DNA of 64,000 nt from Marinobacterium rhizophilum DSM 18822 (GCF_000378045.1 NZ_KB899095.1:79873-143872), one strand, 5' to 3'; positions 40,515-49,602 are shown, counted from the stretch's first letter. The notes: generated by a model from the sequence alone, not told the origin. Made by a program: numbers and translations.

Positions 40515-40759
40515 TAGGAACTCTCCCGCGTCCCGTCAGACGCTGACGTGACCACCTGTTTTTATCAATTTCAAATCATCGCTGCGCCGCACTTCCAGAA
40601 CGATGATGCTATCACCCGAATTGCACGGAATCGGGCTTGTGGCTTGATAGCAAGCCAACGGGGCCGGTATCAAGACGGACTGCTGAATCATCAGGCCCGG
40701 ACAATACCAAATGCGCTCTTGCGAGCACCAGATTGCAAATGCAGCGATTGTTGCAGCAA

Positions 40760-41074
40760 TCAGCGCGCCAGCGCCTGTTCCAGAATCAGCTCCGCCTGCC
40801 CGCTGTCCAGCATGGCGGACACCTCTTCGGTAGAAAAGGGCGGCACACTGATGAGGCTGCGGGGCGACAGCATCAGCATGTCCCCCAGCCGCTCCGCGGG
40901 CCGATCGCTGAGCAGAAAGAACGGACAGTCCAGGTGCTCCAGCAAATCGCAATTGACTCGCTGCCCGGGCTCGGCCAGCACCTGTAAATAACTGCCATCG
41001 TGACAGCGGGCGCGCAGAGAGCTCGTAGGGTCATCAAAGCCATACAGCTCAGTTACGATCAGCAAGGACTGCAT
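40760..41074 (-). CDS. Hypothetical protein, 104 residues
   Basis: It begins MQSLLIVTELYGFDDPTSSL and has no family I can name. A beta strand followed by an alpha helix at the N-terminus looks like the start of an alpha/beta hydrolase-type protein, but at 104 residues it would be only a piece. The ATG at 41074 gives a sensible start; a longer frame to 41194 has no likeness. It lies 155 bp from the divergent ytoQ-like gene. The 246 bp between it and the DUF2384-like gene hold nothing I can support. Confidence 0.5.
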   Translation of the reverse strand: MQSLLIVTELYGFDDPTSSLRARCHDGSYLQVLAEPGQRVNCDLLEHLDCPFFLLSDRPAERLGDMLMLSPRSLISVPPFSTEEVSAMLDSGQAELILEQALAR

Positions 41075-41228
41075 CCGTTTCACCTGTCCATACCTTAAAC
41101 AGCAAGACTGCCACGGCCCCGGGGCTACGACAAGCACTGACCGGTGACTTGCAGAGGCACGGTTTGTTCGGGACAATGCACAAAGCAACCCCATTTTGTA
41201 TACATATTAAATTATCAAGGAGCCCCCC

Positions 41229-41672
41229 ATGATCTGGACAGTCTACCTTTCCGGCGAGATTCACAGCGACTGGCGCGAGCGCATTGAAGCTGGCTGCCTG
41301 GCACTGGACCTGCCCGTCGCCTTTGTGGGCCCCGTCACCGACCACGATGCCTCCGATGCTGCCGGCGATCACCTGGGCAGCGAGGACAAACCGTTCTGGC
41401 GCGACAACAAGTCATCGAAAGTGAACGCCATTCGTACCAAGACACTGATCGAAAGTGCGGATGTCGCCGTCGTGCGCTTTGGCAGCCAGTACAAGCAGTG
41501 GAACGCCGCCTTTGACGCGGGCTATCTGGCCGCCCTGGGTACCCCGTACATTACGCTACACGATGCCGACATCATCCACCCGTTGAAAGAAGTGGATGCG
41601 GCCGCCATGGCCTGGGCACAGGAACCTGAACAGGTGGTAGAGATTCTGCGCTACCGCACCCAGGGCAAATAA
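41229..41672 (+). CDS. YtoQ-family protein
   Basis: The 147-residue protein begins MIWTVYLSGEIHSDWRERI and has GPVTDHDASDAAGDHLG, RTKTLIESADVAVVRFG and QWNAAFDAGYLAALGTPYI. This fits the YtoQ family, whose fold resembles nucleoside 2-deoxyribosyltransferases; the function is unknown. AAGGAG lies 9 bp before the ATG. It is monocistronic. The last 120 bp, from codon ITLHDADIIHP onward, recur downstream as a tail copy. Confidence 0.85.
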   Translation: MIWTVYLSGEIHSDWRERIEAGCLALDLPVAFVGPVTDHDASDAAGDHLGSEDKPFWRDNKSSKVNAIRTKTLIESADVAVVRFGSQYKQWNAAFDAGYLAALGTPYITLHDADIIHPLKEVDAAAMAWAQEPEQVVEILRYRTQGK

Positions 41673-41683
41673 GCTCTTAAAAA

Positions 41684-41725
41684 ACTCCGGGCGCCGTCGG
41701 TGTTCCCCGCGGCGGCGCACTCCGG
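41684..41725. repeat. Short hairpin flanked by 7-bp direct repeats inside the ytoQ linker
   Basis: GCGCCG (41691-41696) and CGGCGC (41713-41718) form a stem around 16 bases, and ACTCCGG flanks it on both sides (41684-41690, 41719-41725). The look is that of a tiny insertion with terminal inverted repeats and a target duplication. At 42 bp it is too short to be sure. Confidence 0.5.
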
Positions 41726-41882
41726 AATTAAACGCTCTCGGCCCCCCCCCCCTTTAACTAACACGCTACACGATGCTGACATCATCCACCCATTGAAAGA
41801 AGTGGACGCTGCCGCCATGGCCTGGGCACAGGAACCCGAACAGGTGGTAGAGATTCTGCGCTACGTGACCCAGGGAAAATAA
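41700..41882 (+). repeat. Tail copy of the ytoQ-like gene, forming a 60-codon small ORF (copy E)
   Basis: Bases 41763-41884 repeat 41553-41674 at a period of 210 bp, with 9 mismatches in the 120 coding bases. Six changed codons are silent; one changes R to V. A GTG at 41700 opens the frame in the linker and gives about 21 new residues (MFPAAAHSGIKRSRPPPP) before TLHDADIIHPLKEVD, the parental C-terminus. An 11-base C run (41742-41752) lies within the linker part, so this frame is open only at certain run lengths. Both copies end at the same TAAG. Confidence 0.88.
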
Positions 41883-42095
41883 GTCCCCTGGCTGCAGACA
41901 AGCCGGGGCTCGCTGCAAGGCCCGCCCCGGGCTGCTGCCGCCCCACCGACCACGTTCATGCATTCCTTGCCGCCGTCAACCCACTCCCTCAAGCCCGGCT
42001 AAAAATATCCATCTAAAAGCTGTCCGTAGCGCTACAGCCACAGCGCGGTGTAACGCTATACTCTGGCGCATCACTGACAGGGAGTACGTTGCCCC

Positions 42096-43043
42096 ATGCT
42101 GGCTGCATATCAACTCGAACAGCACCATCTGCGCAAAACGCCACTGACCACCAAAGACAACATTCCCGATGGCACCATCTGGGTGGATGCGCTGGAGCCT
42201 GACGAGGATGAGCGCAACTGGCTGTCAGAGCACTTTGTCGGCGGCTTGCCGGGGCAGGAAAAAGTCGACGAAATCGAGGCGTCGTCACGTTTCTTTACCG
42301 ATGAGGACGGCCTGCATATCAATTCCCTGTTCCCCCATAAAGTGGGCCAGGAACTGCGCAGCATTAACGTATCCCTTAATCTGCGCCTAGATCGACTGAT
42401 CAGTGTACGCGGCGAAGACCTCAGCCTGTTCCGGCTGCTGCGCCAGTACCTGCGCCAGGACCGGATTCAGGCCACAGGCCCCATGGAACTGCTGCTGCAT
42501 CTGTTTGCGCTCAAGGTGGATTATCTGTCCGACTCCATCGAGGACGTATACAAGATCCTGGAGCCCGCCTCCGAACAGGTTTTCGAGACCGAAAACCTGG
42601 ATGAAGTGCTGCGCATGATCACCCGTCAGGAGGACAGCAACGGCAAGATCCGCCTGAGCCTGCTGGATACCCAGCGTACCCTGCGTTTTCTGCAGCGTTA
42701 CCAGATAAACCAACTCAGCAAGGACAACAGGCGTCAGCTCAAGGAAATGCTGTCGGACATCGAATCCCTGCTGCCCCACACGCAGTTCCTGTTCGACAAG
42801 ATCAACTTCATGCTCGATGCCACCATGAGCTTCACCAACCTGCAGCAGAGCAAGATCATCAAGATATTCTCGGTCGCCGCCGTAGTATTCCTGCCGCCGA
42901 CCCTGATCGCCAGCAGCTACGGCATGAACTTCAATATCATGCCTGAACTGCAGCAGAGCTGGGGCTACCCCATGGCACTGGGCATGATGCTCGCCAGCGC
43001 CTTCGGCACCTATTACTTTTTCAAGCGCAAGGGCTGGCTGTAA
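42096..43043 (+). CDS. corA: CorA-type magnesium/divalent cation transporter
   Basis: The 315-residue protein has a large N-terminal cytosolic domain and two C-terminal membrane helices. The first (IFSVAAVVFLPPTLIASSYG) ends in the family signature YGMNF; the loop and second helix (MALGMMLASAFGTYYFF) follow. Length equals E. coli CorA (316). It acts as a pentameric channel for Mg2+ (also Co2+, Ni2+). A TATACT at 42057-42062 is a plausible -10. The residues after YGMNF read NIMPEL, close to the usual MPEL. A MITE-like element follows the stop. Confidence 0.92.
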   Translation: MLAAYQLEQHHLRKTPLTTKDNIPDGTIWVDALEPDEDERNWLSEHFVGGLPGQEKVDEIEASSRFFTDEDGLHINSLFPHKVGQELRSINVSLNLRLDRLISVRGEDLSLFRLLRQYLRQDRIQATGPMELLLHLFALKVDYLSDSIEDVYKILEPASEQVFETENLDEVLRMITRQEDSNGKIRLSLLDTQRTLRFLQRYQINQLSKDNRRQLKEMLSDIESLLPHTQFLFDKINFMLDATMSFTNLQQSKIIKIFSVAAVVFLPPTLIASSYGMNFNIMPELQQSWGYPMALGMMLASAFGTYYFFKRKGWL

Positions 43044-43097
43044 AAGCGGATAACAGTAAAACGGCAAAAGGTGCCCTGCAGCCTCAGCTCACTATCG

Positions 43098-43261
43098 TTA
43101 ATGTACTGTTGCACTCTTGGTGGTGCTTTAGAACGCGCTCATTTTTTCGCCAGTCAAGGCGTGAGGCGGAGTCATAGTGGGGCTATGGCGACAACGAACA
43201 ACGCAGGATGGCGGAAAAAGGGGCCGTTATAAGCTTCATATAGGGTCCAACAGTACATTAA
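43098..43261. mobile_element. MITE-like element of 164 bp
   Basis: Perfect 14-bp terminal inverted repeats, TTAATGTACTGTTG and CAACAGTACATTAA, bound 164 bp with no coding capacity. The TTAA or TA at each end may be a target duplication. The interior has GCGCTC...GCCAGTCAAGGCG-type stems. Its right end supplies the TAA stop of the adjacent minus-strand gene. No transposase is in the window. Confidence 0.75.
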
Positions 43262-44520
43262 GTCCGGGTAGACAACAGAATCAACATGCGCAGGAACTCC
43301 AGGATCTCTTCGCGAAAGACATCGTTATGGTTTTTGATCAGCGCCTTTGATACCTGCACATTGAGATAAGGATTACGCAGCGCTGTTTTGTTCAGACTGA
43401 CCAGCTCGGTTGAGCCGAACTGCAGGGTGTCGCCAGCCTGCTGTTGAGACCAGATACTGTGTATTTCGCCATAGTCGGCGGCCTGCGCATCACGGGAGGG
43501 GCGCAGCCGGTGGGTCAGCAGGGGTGTAAAATGACCGACAGCCTGGCGGTCCGCGGCCCCCTCGCTGTAGCTCAGTGGGCGGCCACACTCGTTACGCTCG
43601 ATAGTCCCATGAGTCTCGAAAAAGGTGGAAAGGCTACGCCCGATCGGGAACAGGTTCCCGGTGGCGCCGTCGGCCTCCGAGGTGAGTACAACCAGCCGTG
43701 GCAGCTGGTCGGCGAAGTAGCTGCAGCGGGCCTGGGCCAAGTCGTAGAGCGGCGCATAGTTAAGCGCCTCAATGGCTGGATTCAACAACACCACCAGATC
43801 ACCGAAGCCCTTGGCGGTATCAACAAAACCTTTACCATCATGGCTATCAATAAAGCGGTCGGCCAATATCTGGGCGGTCGCGCGGTAAACTGCCGCGCCA
43901 CCAAAACTGTGCCCCACAACCACCAGGCGACTTTGACGACTCATTGCCTGTGCACGGCTTACGTTGCGAATCTGCTCCAGCTTCAGCAGCAGCTCTGCCA
44001 TCCCGAGTTGTCCGACTTCCTGTGCCGTTTTCTTGCGCTCCCAGAATGTCACGGTATTCAACACGGGAACATCGATGGACTCCCCTCTCCAGCCGACATA
44101 AATCCCGACCACCTTGCGCGGCTGTTCCTGCATGCGGGTCTCAAGCTCGCTTAGCTGCGCAAGGCTTTGCCTGAAACTTTTAATATTGGGGTCATCCGGC
44201 CTCGCGTTGTGGTGCCAGCCGTGCACAAAAACATTCATCAGCAAGCCCTGTTCAGCCGCCATGCGTTCTAATTCGGCGAGGAGTACATCCATCTGCGCCC
44301 TGTCACGAAGCTGTCCCTGATCATCAATCTCGACAAAGCCAAGTGTATATTCATCGTCGGAGCCGACATTGTAATACTGGATGGAATTCAACTCGCACCA
44401 CTGCTGCGCCCCCACCGTGCAAGCGCTGAATTCACTGCGATACAGGCTATTCGAGGTACAGGCGGACAACAGAGCCATCACCGAAAAGAGAATAAATATT
44501 CTTTTGAATTTGATATCCAT
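43258..44520 (-). CDS. Lipoprotein with alpha/beta-hydrolase (lipase-like) domain
   Basis: The 420-residue protein has a lipoprotein signal peptide (IFILFSVMALLSAC, cysteine near residue 20) and an alpha/beta-hydrolase core with nucleophile elbow VVVGHSFGGAAVYRA and upstream NVFVHGWHHNA. The substrate is unknown; family proteins are esterase- or lipase-like. The ATG at 44520 follows AGGAGG with 7 bp spacing. The stop TAA is formed by the terminal repeat of the MITE-like element, so the C-terminus (LILLSTRT) may differ from that before insertion. Confidence 0.8.
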   Translation of the reverse strand: MDIKFKRIFILFSVMALLSACTSNSLYRSEFSACTVGAQQWCELNSIQYYNVGSDDEYTLGFVEIDDQGQLRDRAQMDVLLAELERMAAEQGLLMNVFVHGWHHNARPDDPNIKSFRQSLAQLSELETRMQEQPRKVVGIYVGWRGESIDVPVLNTVTFWERKKTAQEVGQLGMAELLLKLEQIRNVSRAQAMSRQSRLVVVGHSFGGAAVYRATAQILADRFIDSHDGKGFVDTAKGFGDLVVLLNPAIEALNYAPLYDLAQARCSYFADQLPRLVVLTSEADGATGNLFPIGRSLSTFFETHGTIERNECGRPLSYSEGAADRQAVGHFTPLLTHRLRPSRDAQAADYGEIHSIWSQQQAGDTLQFGSTELVSLNKTALRNPYLNVQVSKALIKNHNDVFREEILEFLRMLILLSTRT

Positions 44521-44935
44521 TCGAACACCTCCTGCTCCTTCTGGAAGACTCTGGAATCCAAGAATACTCACACATAATAGCCCCCCGGTTACCTTTTCGC
44601 CTTTTTCATTCCTACATGATCCGCTATAAAACGATAAGTTTTTATTCCTTTAAAAACAGGAACTATTACGAACCATATAAAACATTTAGAATACCAGCCA
44701 ACCTGGATATTAATGACACCTGAAAACTCAAGAATGGATCGAATTAAAAATTCATGTTCCATTGAGCACCGCGGTAGAATTAATTGCCTGAAGAGATGAT
44801 TAAGACAGGACAATTTTAGCTATAAATTTTATTCTGAAATCCTGAACCTTAATAACCAAACCACTCAATATTTACTGCCCATGCAACTCGAAATTCTTAC
44901 CAGACGTCCTCTCAGGAATAAGCCGCACTCTGCAC
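44521..44935. other. AT-rich intergenic region
   Basis: 415 bp between the hydrolase gene and the amidohydrolase fragment are clearly richer in AT than their surroundings. A 74-codon minus-strand frame (44589-44813) is open but has no ribosome-binding site or family likeness, and I do not call it. The upstream part must contain the promoter of the hydrolase gene. Confidence 0.4.
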
Positions 44936-45397
44936 TCAGAACCCAATCAGCTGTGCGGCGTTTTTCCAGAAATATTTTTCGCGTTGCTGCGAATCAGGAA
45001 ACTGCTCCTGGGCAAGCGTTAGCAGAATACCGATATCCAGGCGGTGACGCACGCGCAGGAAGGGCCAGTCAGAGCCCCAGATAAGACGATCCTCACCGTA
45101 AGCCTGTTGAATCGCATGCACGTAATCCGCGATATCCGCATAGGGGAATGCCTCACGCGAGAACTTGTCGAAGCCGGAGACCTTGATCCAGGTACGACCT
45201 GTCTGGGCCAACGCGAGAACGGCCTGAAATCCGGGGCTTCCACGGCCGGCATCCAGGTCCGGCCGCCCGCAATGATCGACCAGCAAACGGGCACCGGACC
45301 CGACGAACATATCCTTCAGCACAATCAGCTGTTCGCCCTCGACCTGCAACTGGGCGATCATGTCCAGCTGCGCATGCGCCAACAGGCGCCAATTCGA
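44936..45397 (-). pseudogene. C-terminal half of an amidohydrolase (amidohydrolase 2 / lactonase-like)
   Basis: About 150 codons remain, with LLVDHCGRPDLDAGR, WIKVSGFDKFSREAF, DRLIWGSDWPFLRVR and YFWKNAAQLIGF. These are the last two strands and metal-ligand aspartate (GSDWP) of the TIM-barrel family, which normally has about 270-300 residues. An in-frame TAA (45398-45400) closes the frame right before NWRLLAHAQLDM, and no N-terminal half is found beyond it. It is a tail without a body. A TTG at 45382 could start a short product, but activity is unlikely. Confidence 0.75.
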
Positions 45398-45488
45398 TTA
45401 GCACTCGAAGCGATTCAGAATACGCATCAGCTCAGGCGCCGAGGCCCAGAGCTAACCGCGGCTGGCCGCAGGTGTGGCAGGCCAGCAG

Positions 45489-45932
45489 CTAATGGTTTTC
45501 AACTTTCCAGGAATACGTGAACGAGTCCCTTAGCGCGTGCGCCAAATTGTACGTTGCCCGTTGTGCGTCATTCATTTGCAGAAGGTCGGGGTCAATCGCT
45601 TTGGCCAGCGCCACCATCTGCGATTCCACTTCTCTGGCTTCAACCATACTGAGCTCGCCGATGTACAGTTCGCGAAACCGCTTGCGTGACTGCGCGATTT
45701 CATCCTCTGTATGCACCTCAGGACTCGCCATAACGCCCGCCGCCTGAATGGCTTCTGTATATAAACTCTGCCTCAAGGTATAAAACGGCCTGGCCGCTTC
45801 TATCTCCCTGGCGGCGGCTTCCTTGAGGCGCGTTTGATTGAAGCTTAAAACGCTGATGACCACGCCAATGACGACACTCATCACCTGGACGGTTGTGGCG
45901 AGCAATTCAAGTTTTGATTTTGTTTCGGGCAT
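45489..45932 (-). CDS. Uncharacterised single-span membrane protein
   Basis: The 147-residue product begins MPETKSKLELLATTVQ and has one hydrophobic segment (VMSVVIGVVISVLSF, about residues 16-31), then a long charged helical part (FNQTRLKEAAAREIEAARPF). No family is recognised. ATG 45932 follows AAAGG; a TTG 18 bp upstream is an alternative. The topology resembles small envelope proteins with a cytoplasmic or periplasmic coiled region. Neighbours give no clue. Confidence 0.55.
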   Translation of the reverse strand: MPETKSKLELLATTVQVMSVVIGVVISVLSFNQTRLKEAAAREIEAARPFYTLRQSLYTEAIQAAGVMASPEVHTEDEIAQSRKRFRELYIGELSMVEAREVESQMVALAKAIDPDLLQMNDAQRATYNLAHALRDSFTYSWKVENH

Positions 45933-46086
45933 TGTCGCTACCTTTAGCAAGGTTCCCTCGGACGTCTGACCGCTGTAGCCGCGAAAACCGTTTTATTCGG
46001 GGCGCTGTTTCACCTGCTAAAGTCTTGTTCAAACCCGGCAAAAAGCCAGCCAGAGACGACCGTTCAAATCTTGCGATGCAGGTAAC

Positions 46087-46584
46087 TTAACCAAGAATCT
46101 GTGGATTAAGTTGCCACAGGGAATAATTCAGTACCCATGCGAAACTTACCCACAGCAGGTAAGGAACCAGCAGCACAGCCGCAAGGGGCCGTACGCGCCA
46201 GAAATAACACAGGGTGATCACGATAAGTACCCACAGCACCGATACATCAACAAGCGCCCATACGCCGCTGTGCCAGGCAAAGAAAAGCCAGCTCCAGAGG
46301 GCATTGACCCCAAGCTGCAGCAAAAAGAACCCGAGGGCTTGCCGGTTGGCGCCATATCCACCACAACGCCACACCAGCCAGGCGGCCATGCCCATCAGGG
46401 CATACAGAGCCGTCCACACGGGACCAAAAACACTCGGCGCCGGCGCCCACTCAGGCTGGGCGAGCAGGCGGTAAAAGGACTTGGCCTGTATCGAAGCCAC
46501 GGCGCCAATCGCGGACGCCACGAAACTTGCAACCAGCCAGCCAAGCAAACCCAGCACCTGATTACGCTTTGACAGTGATGACAC
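46087..46584 (-). CDS. tspO: TspO/MBR-family membrane protein
   Basis: The 165-residue protein has five hydrophobic segments and the family motifs FYRLLAQPEWAPAPSVFGPVWTALYALMGMAAW and NALWSWLFFAWHSG in parts. TspO proteins bind porphyrins and other tetrapyrroles or sterols in the membrane; in bacteria they are linked to tetrapyrrole and stress responses. The start is GTG 46584 close to a GGAGGT. It stands alone. Confidence 0.9.
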   Translation of the reverse strand: MSSLSKRNQVLGLLGWLVASFVASAIGAVASIQAKSFYRLLAQPEWAPAPSVFGPVWTALYALMGMAAWLVWRCGGYGANRQALGFFLLQLGVNALWSWLFFAWHSGVWALVDVSVLWVLIVITLCYFWRVRPLAAVLLVPYLLWVSFAWVLNYSLWQLNPQILG

Positions 46585-46744
46585 AACACCTCCAGTCGAT
46601 ATCTACCAGGTACGTTTGCAGGTCATTAATGCGCTGGCAATTTACGTCGTCCGCACCGGTTTAATAAAGTGGCGCAGAGCGCGCCACTATTGGCCAACGG
46701 CAAATGCGAGCCCGGTTAATAGCGCATTGCCGGGGGCATATGGC

Positions 46745-47236
46745 TCACTCTGCCCTGGCGTCGGCACCATGCTCTGACAGCTGGGCACCAAACCAGCGGT
46801 GTATTGCCGTTAACAGCTGCAGATCCGTTGTTTGAAAGGTTATCGCCGCTCCCGTCGGCAACGCCGTATAGGATACATTGATGTGCGCAGCACCCGCCTG
46901 AAGTTCCTTGAGCCCCGGCATAGTGGCGCCATGCAGCGTTGCCGGATCCGAATAGTCACCGTGCTGAAACCGTACAGCCTCGTGCTTGAGGTGCTGCCGA
47001 ATCATCGCAACCTGGTCCGTGTCGGCTGAACCCTTGGCAATCACCCGCTGTTCGCCCCCTGACTCAGTCATCTTGAAGATGTGTACGGTGCTGGACATAT
47101 CAAACGGCATGACGCTATGGGACATGTGATGGACATGCTCTTGCTGGGTTTGCGCAAAGCCGCTGGAACCGGCCAGCAGAAGCAATGCCGCAGCCACCTG
47201 AAACACACCGCAAAAGCCCTGCACTGGTAACCTCAT
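46745..47236 (-). CDS. Exported His/Met-rich protein of unknown function
   Basis: The 163-residue protein has a signal peptide ending near SSGFAQ, a stretch HVHHMSHSVMPFDM and a small domain with MIRQHLKHEAVRFQHGDYSDPATLHG and LLTAIHRWFGAQLSEHGAD. The His/Met-rich mature start could bind a metal such as copper, an inference. I recall similar uncharacterised exported proteins but no assigned function. ATG 47236 follows AGGAG. It is divergent from the lytic transglycosylase gene. Confidence 0.65.
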   Translation of the reverse strand: MRLPVQGFCGVFQVAAALLLLAGSSGFAQTQQEHVHHMSHSVMPFDMSSTVHIFKMTESGGEQRVIAKGSADTDQVAMIRQHLKHEAVRFQHGDYSDPATLHGATMPGLKELQAGAAHINVSYTALPTGAAITFQTTDLQLLTAIHRWFGAQLSEHGADARAE

Positions 47237-47373
47237 CAATAGTCTCCTGATCGCAGTAAAAAGAAAGGTCCGGCCTGTGAGACGTATCCGAAAACGTCAA
47301 CAAGGCCTACAGTAGAGCGCATTAAACGCCTGCGGAAAAGGGCAACTGAAATGGCAGGCGAGAGGGGTTGGTC

Positions 47374-49203
47374 ATGCGACATGCGACGGTGAGGGAACTC
47401 GTGCTCAGCGCAATGCTCTGGGCCATGCCCGTTTGCCTTTTTGCCAGCGAACTGAGCGTTCCGGTCACGCTGGATTACCGCATACTGGACCAGGCGCTCA
47501 ACGAACAGCTGCTGCCAGGCGCTGGGCGCTCGGTGGAACTTGTCACCGACAGCAGCCGCTGCAACGGCCTTCGCCTGTCCAGTCCCCGTATCGAGGGCTC
47601 GGACGGTGGCCAGGTACGCATTCGTACCCGCATCAGTACCCGCACCGGCATTCCCGCGGGCGATCGCTGCATGCTGCCTTTGGAATGGAACGGTGTGATC
47701 GAAACGCTGCACCAGGCCTACATCGATCGCAACCGGCCGGCAATCGACTTCAGAATCGTAGATTCCCGCATCCTCAAAACCGATCAACAAACACAGGCGG
47801 TGCCCGGCGTCATCTGGGGCTGGATCAAGGACTTCATCCAGCCGCGGTTCGACGCCGTCACGGTTGATCTCGCACCCGCCGTGACCGGTCTGGAGGATCT
47901 CATGCACCTGATGGTACAGGCGCCGGATAGCCAGGGCGACCCGAGCAGCGTGCCCGTCAGTTTGGCGCTCAGAACCGTCACCGCGACTCCCGCGGGACTG
48001 CATGCAGTGCTGAGCGTGCAGTTGCCTGACCCGCCACTCAACTGGCAGCCGGCCAGTGAACGGGTACTGACAGAAGAGGAACTGGAGCGCTGGGATAGCG
48101 CCTGGCAGGCGTGGGATGGCTTTGCCACCTGGCTGTTCAAGACAATTGCCGTCACGGCTGAGCCGGAACTCGCAAATGCGCTGGCCGATATTCTGCTGGA
48201 GGCCCGCTATGACCTGCGCGATGCGCTGGTCGACGACGACCGGGCACGTGACCCGGTGCGCAATCTGTTTCTGAATACCTGGGAACGGCTGGCTCCCCTG
48301 CTCAATGACGCCCGCCTGGATATTCCCGAAGCGCAGGCCCTGCAGTACGCCACCTTTATCAGCGCTGCAGACGCGCTGAGTGCGCTGGACCGGGTCGCTC
48401 CCCACCTCGGCATGCGGCTGGACCGAAACAGTCTGCGCAGCTTCGCCCGCCTGCTGGCGCCTGCCCTCAGCGACGACAGCCTTGAATACGGCACCGAGGT
48501 CGATCCGGCGCTGCGCACACTGCTTGGGCTGGAACCGGAACTCAGCGGGAACGCGGAGGATGCACCGCTCCCTTTTGCCTGGCTGGTGCCCGCTGCCCAT
48601 GCCGAGCAGATCACCCCTGCCCTGGTGACCCGCCTGACCAATTGGGTGCCGGCAACGACGGAGATTGACGATTACCTCGGCACAATGGCGCTGCTGCTCG
48701 ATCAGGTGGTCCTGGCCGAGCGGCGCAAAGGCAAGGTACCGGGCGACGTCTTCGACATCTACGCCAACCTGCTGCGCACAACGGCGTGGCAGGAAAGCTG
48801 CTGGCGACAGTACGTCCGCAAGAACGGGCAAGTCCTCACCATCCTGTCACCGGGCGGTGCCATTGGCCTGATGCAGATCAACCGCCACGTCTGGCGTGGC
48901 GTGTACAACATTGATTCACTGACCCGCGACGTTGGCTACAACGCCCGCGCCGGCAACGAAATTCTGGTGCACTATCTGGTCGACTTCGCCATCAAGCGCA
49001 AGGAGGACCAGATCGCCGGTGATCCCCGCGCCCTCGCCCGCGCCGCCTATGGCGTCTACAACGGTGGCCCGGGCCACCTGAGCCGATACCGCAAGGCCGG
49101 AACCTCGAAGCACCTCAAGGCAGTCGACGAGGCGTTCTGGAAGAAATACCAGATCATGGCCTTGCAGGGAGCCGACGCAATCAAGGCCTGCTACGGAATC
49201 TGA
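47374..49203 (+). CDS. Exported lytic transglycosylase (SLT domain)
   Basis: The 609-residue protein has a signal peptide (LVLSAMLWAMPVCLFAS) and a C-terminal SLT domain of about 150 residues: catalytic glutamate in TTAWQESCWRQYV (about residue 474), SPGGAIGLMQINRHVWRG, and AAYGVYNGGPGHLSRY. It would cleave the glycan strands of peptidoglycan in the periplasm. The first 450 residues are not a domain I know. ATG 47374 follows GAGAGGGG; the TTG two codons earlier is less likely. Confidence 0.85.
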   Translation: MRHATVRELVLSAMLWAMPVCLFASELSVPVTLDYRILDQALNEQLLPGAGRSVELVTDSSRCNGLRLSSPRIEGSDGGQVRIRTRISTRTGIPAGDRCMLPLEWNGVIETLHQAYIDRNRPAIDFRIVDSRILKTDQQTQAVPGVIWGWIKDFIQPRFDAVTVDLAPAVTGLEDLMHLMVQAPDSQGDPSSVPVSLALRTVTATPAGLHAVLSVQLPDPPLNWQPASERVLTEEELERWDSAWQAWDGFATWLFKTIAVTAEPELANALADILLEARYDLRDALVDDDRARDPVRNLFLNTWERLAPLLNDARLDIPEAQALQYATFISAADALSALDRVAPHLGMRLDRNSLRSFARLLAPALSDDSLEYGTEVDPALRTLLGLEPELSGNAEDAPLPFAWLVPAAHAEQITPALVTRLTNWVPATTEIDDYLGTMALLLDQVVLAERRKGKVPGDVFDIYANLLRTTAWQESCWRQYVRKNGQVLTILSPGGAIGLMQINRHVWRGVYNIDSLTRDVGYNARAGNEILVHYLVDFAIKRKEDQIAGDPRALARAAYGVYNGGPGHLSRYRKAGTSKHLKAVDEAFWKKYQIMALQGADAIKACYGI

Positions 49204-49245
49204 CCGCGACGTGCATGACAACAACAGGACGCAGTACCAGGCGCA

Positions 49246-49479
49246 TCACTGGCCAACGGTCAATCCGATCCCTTGAAAGCCGAGCGATTTCACAAAATTC
49301 CGGCCGATTTTCAAGGGCGACGATTGAACAGGCCAGGACCGACGCGGTTGCTCTGTGATCCAGGCATCCTGCGCACGGCCACCTACAGCTTCTTTGGCAA
49401 TACAGATAATTTGACCGGCGCGTTTAATCCTGGCCAAGTCCGGCGGCGAAAAATCGATCGTCAGATTAAATTGCGTCAT
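49246..49479 (-). CDS. Small protein, possibly the N-terminal remnant of a longer one
   Basis: 77 codons begin MTQFNLTIDFSPPDLARIKR with GGAG before the ATG. The first ~30 residues (to QIICIAKEAVGG) look like a genuine coding start, while the rest is of low likeness to any fold and may be frame-shifted. I cannot name a family. It lies between convergent and unrelated genes. Confidence 0.4.
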   Translation of the reverse strand: MTQFNLTIDFSPPDLARIKRAGQIICIAKEAVGGRAQDAWITEQPRRSWPVQSSPLKIGRNFVKSLGFQGIGLTVGQ

Positions 49480-49602
49480 TCAAATAGCTCCCTGGTAACG
49501 CCAAAATCCATCATGTTCGCTCTCCCTCTTATTGCGGCCGGCGAAGCCTATGCACAATAAAACACGCAGACTGGAAGGGAGTACCCGTCTGCACGACGAG
49601 GT

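Noticed and set aside
43258-43261. MITE right end as an ordinary transcription terminator
   Set aside because: The 14-bp ends pair only with each other across 164 bp and have no T-run; terminal inverted repeats of an element explain them better.
44589-44813. 74-codon minus-strand frame in AT-rich DNA
   Set aside because: No ribosome-binding site, no likeness to a known family and a composition typical of a non-coding region.
47236-48831. Long minus-strand open frame opposite the lytic transglycosylase
   Set aside because: The SLT domain motifs and signal peptide are on the plus strand; this frame is its shadow.
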